Both the position numbers and the translations under genes were made by a program. From positions 828,761 to 878,073 of the forward strand of contig NZ_CAJURG010000001.1 in NCBI RefSeq assembly GCF_910588715.1: DNA of 49,313 nt. The letters run 5' to 3'. Position 1 is the stretch's first letter. Each line of letters starts with the position of its first letter. Positions 17,769 through 26,062 of this stretch are shown here, one piece after another. The DNA comes from an uncultured Clostridium sp. GTDB taxonomy: Bacteria; Bacillota; Clostridia; Clostridiales; Clostridiaceae. Below the pieces are notes generated by a model. That model worked only from the letters and a program-made list of their open reading frames with translations. It had not been told where the DNA came from and did not search any database.

Positions 17769-19283
17769 ATGAAAAATTTAAAAATTTATTTTACATCTGA
17801 TCTTCATGGATATGTCTATCCAACAGATTATATAGAAAGAAATGAAAAAAATATTGGTTTACTTAATATAATCAATCAATTTAATAAAGATGGAAATACA
17901 TTAATAATTGACGGAGGAGATACTATTCAAGGTTCAGCCTTTACAAATTATTTAAGTAATTCTAAGTTTTCAATCCACCCAATATCAACTATTATAAATG
18001 CTGGAGGATATGATTTTATTACTCTTGGTAATCATGATTTTAATTATGGCAAAGAATATTTAAAAAAGTATTTAAATAACTTAAATGCTATTTGTCTTTG
18101 TGCTAATGTTATAGATAAAACTAATGAATTACCAATAATACCTTATAAAATAAAAACAATGGAAAATGGATTAAAGGTTGGATTAATTGGATTTACTACT
18201 GATTTTATTAATAGATGGGAACGTCCTGAAAATATAAAGAATATTGATATTAATGATACTTTTGAATCTGTAAAAAAATATTATGAGACTGTAAAAAATA
18301 ATTGCGATATACTTATAGGTATTTATCATGGTGGATTTGAATATGACTTAGAATCTCATAAACAATTAAGCTCTACAAAAGAAAATATAGCATATAAAAT
18401 TTGCAAAGAATTTGACTTCGATGTACTTCTTACTGGTCACCAACATTTACCTATTTCTAATAAAGAAATTCATGGAACACATGTAGCTCAAACTCCTCAA
18501 AATGGTAAAAGCTTTTTAGAATTAAATCTTACTATAGATGATGATAAATCAATTAAAATTAATTCATCATTAAAAAATATAGAATTAAATCCTAATAAAG
18601 AAATGTATAATAAATTTTTACCACTTGAAAATAAAGTTCAAGAATGGTTAGATACACCTGTTGGTATTTTAGATACAGCATTAGAGCCTACAACTCATTT
18701 AGATATGGCTTTAAAAGGTTCAAATTTAGCTAATTTTATAAATCAAATTCAATTAGAATGTAGTAATGCGGATATATCATGTACAGCTTTTGCAAATATA
18801 ATAAAAGGATTTAGCAAAAATGTTACTGTAAGAGATATTTTATCTACCTATCCATATCCAAATACCTTAGTTGTTCTTGAAGTTAATAGAAAAATATTAA
18901 AATTAGGTTTAGAAAGAGCTGCTAGTTACTTTGAAAATATTGATGGCAATATAACAATATCTGAAAGATTTTTAAAACCTAAAGTTGAACATTATAATTA
19001 TGATTATTTTTCAAATATTAATTATACTTTTGATTTAAATGAAAATGTTGGAAATAGAGTTACTTCTATTAAATATAAAGGCGAAGAATTATCTGATAAT
19101 AAAACCTTAAGCTTAGTTATGAATAACTATAGAGCAAGTGGAGCTGGTGGTTATGAATGTTATGAGAACTGCATGGTTCTTAATGAAATTTTGATTGAAA
19201 TGCCAGAAATAATTATTAACTACTTTAAAAACAACCCAAATGTAATTGTAGATACATCTAGATACTATGAGATTTTAAAATAG
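17769..19283 (+). CDS. Cytoplasmic 5'-nucleotidase/UshA-family metallophosphoesterase
   Basis: Two-domain phosphoesterase of the UshA/5'-nucleotidase family, 504 residues. The N-terminal metallophosphoesterase domain (about 1-270) shows SDLHGY, DGGDTIQGS, GNHDFNYG, HGG and TGHQH, which together supply the dimetal ligands. The C-terminal nucleotidase domain (about 310-500) contains the RDILSTYPYPNTLVVLE substrate-recognition region. Secreted homologues carry a signal peptide and anchor; this one has neither, so it should act in the cytoplasm on nucleotides, cyclic nucleotides or sugar phosphates. I start it at the ATG at 17769 (RBS AGAAGAGGTG); a GTG 9 bases upstream is part of that RBS. It is divergent from bioY and monocistronic. 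Confidence 0.9.
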   Translation: MKNLKIYFTSDLHGYVYPTDYIERNEKNIGLLNIINQFNKDGNTLIIDGGDTIQGSAFTNYLSNSKFSIHPISTIINAGGYDFITLGNHDFNYGKEYLKKYLNNLNAICLCANVIDKTNELPIIPYKIKTMENGLKVGLIGFTTDFINRWERPENIKNIDINDTFESVKKYYETVKNNCDILIGIYHGGFEYDLESHKQLSSTKENIAYKICKEFDFDVLLTGHQHLPISNKEIHGTHVAQTPQNGKSFLELNLTIDDDKSIKINSSLKNIELNPNKEMYNKFLPLENKVQEWLDTPVGILDTALEPTTHLDMALKGSNLANFINQIQLECSNADISCTAFANIIKGFSKNVTVRDILSTYPYPNTLVVLEVNRKILKLGLERAASYFENIDGNITISERFLKPKVEHYNYDYFSNINYTFDLNENVGNRVTSIKYKGEELSDNKTLSLVMNNYRASGAGGYECYENCMVLNEILIEMPEIIINYFKNNPNVIVDTSRYYEILK

Positions 19284-19284
19284 C

Positions 19285-19320
19285 AAAAAAACAAACTGAT
19301 TAAACTCAGTTTGTTTTTTT
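19285..19320. terminator. Bidirectional terminator between phosphoesterase and EIIA genes
   Basis: A 15-bp perfect stem: seven A then ACAAACTGA-type arm, a TTAAAC loop, and TCAGTTTG running into a T stretch. It sits directly between two convergent stops (19283 and 19325). Confidence 0.95.
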
Positions 19321-19324
19321 ATTT

Positions 19325-19642
19325 TTATCTTATTTCCTTTAAATCCTTATACATTTCTATCATTTCTTCAACTAATGATTTTATAGTTTCAGCAGCCATC
19401 ATTTGATCTTCTGCATGCATAACAATTAAAGAAAACTCTACTTTTTCTCCTGATGCTTCCTTTTGTATTAAATCAGCATGTGCATGGTGTCCCTTAATAA
19501 GAAACTGTGATGCTTCATCTAATTTTAATTTTCCTTCTTCATAGTTTCCATTTCTTACATCCCTTAATGCTTCAATAGCTAAAGATTTAGCCATTCCAAC
19601 ATTACTTATTATTTCAAATGCTATCAATTCTAATCCATTCAT
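19325..19642 (-). CDS. PTS lactose/cellobiose-family EIIA
   Basis: Phosphotransferase EIIA of the lactose/N,N'-diacetylchitobiose/cellobiose family, 105 residues, all helical. The phosphorylated histidine is His76 in IVMHAEDQMM, with Asp79 likely binding the metal of the trimer; GHHAHADLIQ (51-60) is the family's second signature. It passes phosphate from HPr to the EIIB encoded at 21036-21338. It is the last gene of the cluster, 19 bases after the EIIC stop, and ends at a bidirectional terminator. Confidence 0.93.
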   Translation of the reverse strand: MNGLELIAFEIISNVGMAKSLAIEALRDVRNGNYEEGKLKLDEASQFLIKGHHAHADLIQKEASGEKVEFSLIVMHAEDQMMAAETIKSLVEEMIEMYKDLKEIR

Positions 19643-19661
19643 ATTTATTACCTCTAATTCA

Positions 19662-21014
19662 TTAAATTGCGTTTATTTCTAAGTCATTAGTTTCTTCTTC
19701 GTTTTTTAATTCTGCTTTACTTGCAGCCATTACAAACGGTGCATATATAAATACACTAACTGCTAAACAAACTAATCCTACTATTAATGCTCCAATATTC
19801 CCCCCAGTACCTAAAAACGGTGCTAAAGGTCCTGGTGTTGTCCAAGGCACTCCATATGCTATAGGTGGAATTATCTTGAAAACTACTATAGCTAAATATC
19901 CAATCATTATATTTACTATTGGAGTTAAAATAAATGGTATCATGTATATTGGATTTAACACTATAGGCAATCCAAATATAACCATCTCATTTATATTAAA
20001 TAAACCTGGCGCAAATGAAAGCTTTGCTATACTTTTTTGTTCCTTTGCTTTACTGAATATAAATATTGCAATTATTAATCCAAGTGTTGCTCCTGATCCA
20101 CCATATGCTCCAAAAGCATCATATAATCCATTAAATGTTACTGGATAAGGTGCTCCCCATGAAGTACCATTTGCCACAGCATGTAATATATTTGCATTTG
20201 ATGCCTCTGCAAACATTGTATCACGAACAGCTGCAATAGTATTTGGACCATGAATTCCCATAACCCAAAGACTTTGAGATATTAATGTTAAAGTTAATAC
20301 TGAACCAACATTTTGTCCTAATTTTGTTAATGGAGTTTGAATTACATTATAAACTAATTCATGTAATCCACCTGGTGCAACTTTTTTAATAAAGAAGTTT
20401 AGTATAGAAAATGAAACAGTAATTATTATTATTGGTAATAATAACTTAAATGTTCTAGCTACTGCTGGTGGAACTTGATCTGGCATTTTTATCTCTAATC
20501 TCTTAGATTTTGATAATATTGCCATAAATTCTCCAACTAATAAACCTACGATTATAGCTACAAATAATCCTTGTGCTCCCATAAATCTTATACTTAAATG
20601 ATTTACACCATCTATATTCACATAGTCTGAGTAAATTATAAAGTAAACTGATATTGCTGTTAATCCAGATAATAAATCATCTGATTTAAGATGTTTTGCC
20701 AAATTTCTAGCAATTAAAAATACAATCATTATTGCTAAAATATCCGCTGAACCTTTTAATACAGGAGTAAATATAGCTTGACATTCACCTATGTTAGGAA
20801 AAATTTTATCTAACATCAATAATTTACAAACAAACCCATCAGGTGATAATAAAACAAAATTAAGTAAAACCATTAAAGACCCAGCCATAGTTAATGGGAA
20901 TGTTAATATAAACGAATCTCTTACTGCACAAATATGTCTTTGTGAGTTTAACTTACTAGCTAGTGGAACTAATAACCTTTCTATTTGAGACTGAAATTTC
21001 TCCATAAAACTCAT
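19662..21014 (-). CDS. PTS cellobiose-family EIIC permease
   Basis: Membrane channel component of a lactose/cellobiose-family PTS, 450 residues, about ten hydrophobic segments. It starts with the family N-terminus (FMEKFQSQIERLLVPLASKLNSQRH). Typical conserved stretches are FNINEMVIFGLPIVLNPI and the Pro/Gly-rich YGVPWTTPGPLAPFLGTGGN loop near the C-terminus. It moves a beta-glucoside across the membrane while EIIB phosphorylates it. It lies between the EIIB gene (21 bases away) and the EIIA gene (19 bases away). Cellobiose or gentiobiose is the likely substrate from its GH1 partner, but the family also carries chitobiose and lactose. Confidence 0.93.
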   Translation of the reverse strand: MSFMEKFQSQIERLLVPLASKLNSQRHICAVRDSFILTFPLTMAGSLMVLLNFVLLSPDGFVCKLLMLDKIFPNIGECQAIFTPVLKGSADILAIMIVFLIARNLAKHLKSDDLLSGLTAISVYFIIYSDYVNIDGVNHLSIRFMGAQGLFVAIIVGLLVGEFMAILSKSKRLEIKMPDQVPPAVARTFKLLLPIIIITVSFSILNFFIKKVAPGGLHELVYNVIQTPLTKLGQNVGSVLTLTLISQSLWVMGIHGPNTIAAVRDTMFAEASNANILHAVANGTSWGAPYPVTFNGLYDAFGAYGGSGATLGLIIAIFIFSKAKEQKSIAKLSFAPGLFNINEMVIFGLPIVLNPIYMIPFILTPIVNIMIGYLAIVVFKIIPPIAYGVPWTTPGPLAPFLGTGGNIGALIVGLVCLAVSVFIYAPFVMAASKAELKNEEETNDLEINAI

Positions 21015-21035
21015 AAATTTCTTACCCCATGTTTT

Positions 21036-21338
21036 CTACTTTATTTTAGTTAAAGTGCTTTTTAATATTGTTTTTCCATCCATTATTCCATATGATCTCA
21101 TATCTATTACTTCTACTGGAATTCTTCCATTAGCTAATTTTTCTACTACTGGTTTTTGGAAACGTACTTGTGGCCCTAAAAGAACAATATCTACCTCATC
21201 AATTCTAGTTGAACATTCAGATACTGGTAAAGCTTCTATAAAAACCTCTTCACCCATTTCCTTTGCTGCATTATTCATTTTGTTAACTAATAAACTTGTT
21301 GACATCCCCGCTGAACAAACTAATAATATTTTTTTCAT
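21036..21338 (-). CDS. PTS lactose/cellobiose-family EIIB
   Basis: A 100-residue EIIB protein with the phosphocysteine motif LLVCSAGMSTS (Cys8) and a Rossmann-like fold. It hands phosphate from EIIA to the incoming sugar. I start it at the ATG at 21336-21338 (RBS GGGAGAGA with 4 bases spacing); the in-frame start 24 bases upstream would include that RBS. It is the first of the three PTS genes, 48 bases downstream of the GH1 gene. Confidence 0.93.
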   Translation of the reverse strand: MKKILLVCSAGMSTSLLVNKMNNAAKEMGEEVFIEALPVSECSTRIDEVDIVLLGPQVRFQKPVVEKLANGRIPVEVIDMRSYGIMDGKTILKSTLTKIK

Positions 21339-21386
21339 TTTAATCTCTCCCTTTATAATCAATTTTTATTTTATACTTTTTAAAAT

Positions 21387-22823
21387 TTATAAATTTTCAC
21401 CATTACTACTTATTACATCTTTATACCAATAGAAACTTTTTTTCTTAAATCTTCTTAAATCCTTTTCATCATTTTCATCTCTATCTATATATACAAAACC
21501 ATATCTCTTTTGATATCCATTAAGCCAACTTAATAAATCGGTAAATGACCAAGTACAATATCCTATAAGCTCAACACCATCTGTTATTGCTTCTTTACAT
21601 GCTACTATGTGCTCTTTTAAATATTTAATTCTATAATCATCATTTACTGTATTATCTTCTAATTTATCAAATTCACCAAGTCCATTTTCTGTTATTAATA
21701 TAGGTAATCCATATCTGCTAGTTAATCTTCTTAAACCAGTTCTAAGTCCAGTTGCATCTATGTTCCAGTCCCAATTAGTTGTTTCTAAACTTGGATTTTT
21801 TACATTTTTATAAACTCCTGGTATTCCACTTTCCTTTGTAGTTCCTTTTTTACCAGTAGTGTTCATTCCTTCTGAAGCTCCAACACCATCTAATGGATTC
21901 ATTGCAACAGTTGATGTTTGATAGTAGTTAATTCCTATAAAATCTGGTTTTGCTCTGCTTAATAATTCAAGGTCACCATCTTCTATAAGTGGAGCTATTC
22001 CTAATTTTTCATAATATTTTAATGCAAATGTAGGATATACTCCCTTACAATAAACATCAAGCCACCAATTACAGTTTAAATCTTCAGAATTTTCTGCTGC
22101 TAAAATATCTTGTGGATTACAACTATAAGAATAGTTAGGTGAAAAAGCAAAGCTTGGACCAATCATTCCATTTGAAACATATTTTCTAAAAGACTCAATA
22201 ACTTTTGCATTTGCCAAATTTGCAATATGGTTTGCTTGTAACATTCTTTTATGATCTTTAACACCTGGTGGATGCAATGCTGTTAAATATCCTAATGTTA
22301 AAAATACATTTTGTTCATTTAACGATACCCAATACTTAACCTTTTTACCAAATCTCTTAAATAAAGTTACACAGTAATTATTGAAATCATTTATTATTTC
22401 TCTTGATTCCCATCCACCATATAATTCTTGTAAGTGTTGTGGTAAATCCCAGTGATATAATGTAACTATTGGAGTTATATTATTTTCAATTAATTCATCA
22501 ATTAAATTTTCATAAAACTTAAGTCCTTCTTCATTTACCTTTCCTCTACCATTAGGAAATATACGAGTCCATGCAATTGAAAATCTATATGCCTTTAATC
22601 CCATTTCTGCCATCAAAGCAACATCTTCTTTATATCTGTTATAATGATCTACAGCAACATCTCCATTAGTATTTTTATAAGTTGTCCCTTCTTTTTTAGT
22701 GTATATATCCCAAACACTTTTTCCTTTTCCATCTTGATCCCACGCACCTTCTACTTGATAAGCTGCTGATGCTGACCCCCATAAAAAGTCATTTCGGAAT
22801 TTGTCTAATTTTTCATATATCAT
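21387..22823 (-). CDS. GH1 6-phospho-beta-glucosidase
   Basis: Glycoside hydrolase family 1 TIM-barrel enzyme, 478 residues. It begins with the family N-terminal signature (FLWGSASAAYQVEGAW). The acid/base Glu is in WVSLNEQN and the nucleophile Glu in ITENGLG; the substrate-binding His-Trp is in LYHWDLPQ. Linkage to a PTS indicates that it hydrolyses the 6-phosphorylated disaccharide brought in, releasing glucose and glucose 6-phosphate. I start it at the ATG at 22821-22823 (RBS GGAAGGGGAGATG); a start 30 bases upstream would overlap the RBS. The acid/base motif reads NEQ where NEP is commoner, a variant seen in this family. Confidence 0.93.
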   Translation of the reverse strand: MIYEKLDKFRNDFLWGSASAAYQVEGAWDQDGKGKSVWDIYTKKEGTTYKNTNGDVAVDHYNRYKEDVALMAEMGLKAYRFSIAWTRIFPNGRGKVNEEGLKFYENLIDELIENNITPIVTLYHWDLPQHLQELYGGWESREIINDFNNYCVTLFKRFGKKVKYWVSLNEQNVFLTLGYLTALHPPGVKDHKRMLQANHIANLANAKVIESFRKYVSNGMIGPSFAFSPNYSYSCNPQDILAAENSEDLNCNWWLDVYCKGVYPTFALKYYEKLGIAPLIEDGDLELLSRAKPDFIGINYYQTSTVAMNPLDGVGASEGMNTTGKKGTTKESGIPGVYKNVKNPSLETTNWDWNIDATGLRTGLRRLTSRYGLPILITENGLGEFDKLEDNTVNDDYRIKYLKEHIVACKEAITDGVELIGYCTWSFTDLLSWLNGYQKRYGFVYIDRDENDEKDLRRFKKKSFYWYKDVISSNGENL

Positions 22824-22962
22824 TTTTTCATCTCCCCTTCCTGTTATATCCATAGTATAACCTATCCTTTTTCTTAAAGGAATGGTTTACATAACTAAAA
22901 AAACATGTTTCTTTTTTTTAAATTTAGTACAAAAATGTAACAAGATGTTTTATTTTATATAA

Positions 22963-22980
22963 TTAGTTTAATTAAACTAA
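22963..22980. promoter_or_regulatory. 18-bp perfect palindrome at the RpiR stop
   Basis: TTAGTTTAA/TTAAACTAA overlaps the last codons of the RpiR-family gene, 140 bases upstream of the GH1 start. It could be an operator for one of the cluster's two regulators. A second symmetric element, AAACATGTTT, lies at 22901-22910. Both are AT-rich, so chance is possible. Confidence 0.35.
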
Positions 22981-23700
22981 ATACTCATTATATAACTTCT
23001 TTCCTACCCTTTCTATCATATAAAGCACAGGAATTTGTGTAGTTATATCACTATAATTTGCTTTTATCTGCTGAACATAATACGGTAAATTTAAATTAGA
23101 CATTCTTGCTATAGTACAATTTTCAATATTAGTTATACTAGCTATTGTACATCCTTCTTCCTTAAATCTATTAATATTTTCAATTGTCGCCTGTGTTTCT
23201 CCAGAAACAGATAATGCTATCACTAAGCAATTATCATTACATTTAAAGTTCTTTGGAAAAAATGGATCATCAATATGAACTGTAAATTTTCCAATTGCAG
23301 AAAAATATCTTGCTGCATATTTGCATAATACACCAGATGAACCTATACCAAGAAAAATAATCGTACTAGCATCTTTAACTAGATCACATAACTTTTCAAG
23401 TCTTTTATCTAAATCGCTACTTTCAATATTCTTTAAGAAATTTATTATCTCAGAAGTATCATCACTTATCTTTTTTATATTATTTTCTTCTATATACATT
23501 TTGAATTTTAACTTAAATTCCGAAAACCCCTCACAGTTTAACTTTTTACAAAATCTAAAAATAGTTGTTGTAGATACATGTGCTTCATCTGCTAGTTCCC
23601 TTATTCTCATATATATAACCTTTTTACTATTTGTCATTATATATTCATATAAGCTTAGCTCTAAACTATTTAAACTTTGTATAATCTCATAGCTAAACAT
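22972..23700 (-). CDS. RpiR-family transcriptional regulator
   Basis: Sugar-phosphate-sensing repressor or activator, 242 residues. The N-terminal helix-turn-helix domain (about 1-77) has the family pattern IRELADEAHVSTTTIFRFCKKLNCEGFSEFK. The C-terminal SIS (sugar isomerase) domain (about 105-235) has the phosphosugar-binding stretch IIFLGIGSSGVLCKYAARYF. It probably binds a phosphorylated intermediate of the beta-glucoside pathway and controls the GH1-PTS genes that follow on the same strand after a 148-base gap. It lies 41 bases downstream of the ROK gene. Family and domain order are clear; the direction of control is not. Confidence 0.92.
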   Translation of the reverse strand: MFSYEIIQSLNSLELSLYEYIMTNSKKVIYMRIRELADEAHVSTTTIFRFCKKLNCEGFSEFKLKFKMYIEENNIKKISDDTSEIINFLKNIESSDLDKRLEKLCDLVKDASTIIFLGIGSSGVLCKYAARYFSAIGKFTVHIDDPFFPKNFKCNDNCLVIALSVSGETQATIENINRFKEEGCTIASITNIENCTIARMSNLNLPYYVQQIKANYSDITTQIPVLYMIERVGKKLYNEYLV

Positions 23701-23741
23701 ATTTATTCACCTCGATTTATACATAGATATATATTCATTTC

Positions 23742-24635
23742 CTAAATGTTTACATTAATTATTGCACCTAAAATATTAGCATCATTATTATACTTACATC
23801 TATCAATTTCAGTGGTAATAAAGTCAGCCTTTAAATATTCAATACATTTTTCCTTATAACACTTTTTAACCTTATCAATAAACCAATCTTCCTCTGAGAT
23901 TCCTCCCCCTATACAAATAACTTCAGGATTATAAAAAACTGTTATTGCAATTAATTCTACAACCATATTATTTATCCATTGGTTTACTGACTCTTCTGCA
24001 ACTTTATTTCCATTTAAAAACTTATTACATACTTCATGTCCATAAGAAACTTTTTCTTCTTCATTTACTTTACTATTATAAATTTCTATTAATCCTAACA
24101 TAGAAGCATAATCACCAATCTTATCTATTTGATTAGTCTTATAGTTTATAAAAGGTATATTATGGAACTCACCTGCAAAACAGTCCTTTCCATATATAAC
24201 TCCATTTTCATTACATAAACATCCACCAGTTCCTGTACCTATGATTAAAAATGCTGAAGATTTTTTACCTTGTGCATTTCCAATTTTAAACTCACATAAT
24301 CCTGCTGATTTAGCATCATTTATAGACTTAACCTTTTTGTTAGTTCTTTTTTCTATCTCATAATTTATATTAGTATTATACATAACTACAACATTAGGAG
24401 CTGCTAATGATTTAACATCTGAACTTTCATTAATAAGACCAGGTGCACTTACTCCTATAGCATCGAATTCTATATTATGTTTTATATTTGAACATATATA
24501 ATCATAAAATTCATCTTTTGTTTCAAATTTAATAGTTTTAACCTTCCACTTTTCTTTTATGTTATAGTTATCATCAACTAAAGCATATTTAATAAAAGTT
24601 CCTCCAATATCAATTCCTAAATTATAATTTTCCAT
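23742..24635 (-). CDS. ROK-family sugar kinase
   Basis: A 297-residue ROK-family kinase with the phosphate-1 ATP-binding motif DIGGTFIKYALVDD (9-22), GVSAPGLI and the IIGTGTGGCL loop. There is no helix-turn-helix, so it is an enzyme rather than a ROK repressor. The usual zinc motif (CxCGxxGCxE) is missing: after GEFHNIPF there are no cysteines, as in the zinc-free beta-glucoside kinase (BglK) branch. It should phosphorylate glucose or a beta-glucoside with ATP, complementing the PTS by handling non-phosphorylated sugar. The 14-bp operator at 24658-24671 lies just upstream of its RBS (GAGAGGGAG). Confidence 0.9.
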   Translation of the reverse strand: MENYNLGIDIGGTFIKYALVDDNYNIKEKWKVKTIKFETKDEFYDYICSNIKHNIEFDAIGVSAPGLINESSDVKSLAAPNVVVMYNTNINYEIEKRTNKKVKSINDAKSAGLCEFKIGNAQGKKSSAFLIIGTGTGGCLCNENGVIYGKDCFAGEFHNIPFINYKTNQIDKIGDYASMLGLIEIYNSKVNEEEKVSYGHEVCNKFLNGNKVAEESVNQWINNMVVELIAITVFYNPEVICIGGGISEEDWFIDKVKKCYKEKCIEYLKADFITTEIDRCKYNNDANILGAIINVNI

Positions 24636-24657
24636 AAAAACACTCTCCCTCTCACTA

Positions 24658-24671
24658 TAAACACGTGTTTA
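24658..24671. promoter_or_regulatory. LacI-type operator upstream of the ROK kinase gene
   Basis: Perfect 14-bp palindrome TAAACACGTGTTTA with a central CG, the layout typical of LacI/GalR operators. It is identical to the copy at 25774-25787, in front of the regulator gene itself. Confidence 0.85.
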
Positions 24672-24707
24672 CAACTTTCAAAATATTAGTTACTTATATA
24701 TAAGTAA

Positions 24708-25754
24708 CTAATTCTTTAAATATTCACAACTTTTTCTTGATACCAATGTAGTAGGCACATTATAAGCTTTAAAAATATTTATATTATCTTCAATAGAATC
24801 AATAATTGAATTTGTTGCTAATTCAGCCATTTTAATTAATTCCATTTGCATAGTACTTAATGGTGTTTCTAAATACTTACTTTCTTCTATATTATCAAAA
24901 CCTATTATAGAAATATCTTCTGGCACTTTTAAACCATTCTCTTTAATTGCTCTTATTGCACCAATTGCTATTTTATCATTAGCAGCAAATATGGCTGTTG
25001 GTCTATCCTCCATTGAAAGTATTTTTTTTGCTGAATCATATCCACCTTCTTCAATAAACTCTGAAAAAACAATAAATTCATCTCTAATTTCAATATTTGA
25101 ATCTTGTAATGATTTTTTATATCCTTCTAATCTTTGAATAGAAGAAAATTTCTTTATATCTCCTGTTATATGAGCAATTTTTGAATGATTTAAACTTATT
25201 AAATAATTAGTTGCATTATATGCACCAGAATAATTATCAGAATTAACAATTATACATTTATTATCCTTGTTGTATAAACTTGTATCTTGATCTACTAATA
25301 CAACCTTGTAACCACCTTGAATTATTCTTTTTATTTCTAAATCATCATTATTCTCACCTATGAATATTCCCCCAGAAATTGTTTTATTATAAAAACATTC
25401 TTTAATCTCTTCATATCTTGACTCATCATGTATTATATGAACTAAAACTTTATACCCCTTTTGACTAGCAGCTTCTATAACAGAACTAGTAAATTCTAAA
25501 TAATAAGGACTTTTTGTAATTCTATTTTTAATTCCACCACTTCTCTTTACTATATCAATAATAAAAAGACCTATAATTCTATTTTTATACCCTGCAAGCG
25601 TTCTAGCTGATGCATGAGGAACATAGTTATACTCCTTTATTACTTTTAATACCTTTTGTCTAGTATCTTCTGGAACATTACTATAATTATTTATAACTCT
25701 AGATACTGTGCTTCTAGAAACACCTGCAATCTTAGCTATATCATTGCTATTCAT
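24708..25754 (-). CDS. LacI/GalR-family transcriptional regulator
   Basis: A 348-residue LacI-family regulator. The N-terminal helix-turn-helix (MNSNDIAKIAGVSRSTVSRVINNYSNVPEDTRQKV) is followed by the hinge helix YVPHASARTLAGYKN and a periplasmic-binding-protein-like sensor domain (about 62-345). The sensor has conserved IFAANDKIAIGAIRAIKENG and PEDISIIGFDNIE stretches. It is the first gene of the cluster. Identical 14-bp palindromes sit upstream of its own gene and of the ROK gene that follows, so it most likely represses both itself and the kinase. The effector is probably a beta-glucoside or its phosphate. Confidence 0.94.
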   Translation of the reverse strand: MNSNDIAKIAGVSRSTVSRVINNYSNVPEDTRQKVLKVIKEYNYVPHASARTLAGYKNRIIGLFIIDIVKRSGGIKNRITKSPYYLEFTSSVIEAASQKGYKVLVHIIHDESRYEEIKECFYNKTISGGIFIGENNDDLEIKRIIQGGYKVVLVDQDTSLYNKDNKCIIVNSDNYSGAYNATNYLISLNHSKIAHITGDIKKFSSIQRLEGYKKSLQDSNIEIRDEFIVFSEFIEEGGYDSAKKILSMEDRPTAIFAANDKIAIGAIRAIKENGLKVPEDISIIGFDNIEESKYLETPLSTMQMELIKMAELATNSIIDSIEDNINIFKAYNVPTTLVSRKSCEYLKN

Positions 25755-25773
25755 AAAAAATTCTCCTCTTTAT

Positions 25774-25787
25774 TAAACACGTGTTTA
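25774..25787. promoter_or_regulatory. Autoregulatory LacI-type operator
   Basis: TAAACACGTGTTTA, a perfect 14-bp palindrome 20 bases upstream of the LacI-family start codon and next to its RBS (AAGAGGAGAA). It is an exact copy of the site at 24658-24671. Confidence 0.85.
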
Positions 25788-25837
25788 TGGATTAATTATA
25801 CACCTAATGAAAAGGTTTTACAAATATTTTTAAAAAA

Positions 25838-26050
25838 ATAATAAAGCTCAAGAAAATTAACTCTTGAGCCTTAAATCCCTATCCCACCCTCATTTATAAG
25901 TCAGCATATGGTTGTAACTTTAATTCTTTACTTTACTCTTGTAACAATACTGAACTCAACTTTAATTACATGCACTGGTTCCGTAATGCTATAATGCGCT
26001 AATTTACACCTCAGTTAGCAGAGCTTATGCTCGCCCTTATAAATTACCAT
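25838..26050 (-). ncRNA. Candidate structured non-coding RNA with its own terminator
   Basis: About 210 bases with richer base composition than the flanks and no ORF. On the minus strand it shows a 9-bp long-range closing stem (ATTTATAAG at 26044-26036 with CTTATAAAT at 25900-25892). Inside are a GAGC-ATAA-GCTC hairpin, a TGCTAA/TTAGCG stem, an ATTAC/GTAAT stem around GGAACC, and a TCAG/CTGA pairing. A G-rich single-stranded stretch (GAGGGTGGGATAGGG) follows the closing stem, then a terminator hairpin. It lies between the DIP1984-family gene and the LacI gene and could be a free transcript or processed from the upstream mRNA. It fits no riboswitch I recognise; the raiA motif RNA of clostridia is one candidate of matching size, but I cannot confirm it without a covariance search. 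Confidence 0.6.
25846..25869 (-). terminator. Intrinsic terminator of the ncRNA candidate
   Basis: Stem GCTCAAGA/TCTTGAGC (8 bp) with an 8-nt loop, followed on the minus strand by TTTATTATTTTTTT. It separates the RNA from the LacI-family gene downstream. Confidence 0.85.
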
Positions 26051-26062
26051 CTAAATATTTAA

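Noticed and set aside
25880..26040. T-box or SAM riboswitch controlling the LacI gene
   Set aside because: The element ends in its own terminator, and I see no T-box bulge or SAM-I core; the downstream regulator has an operator of its own. A stand-alone RNA is more likely.
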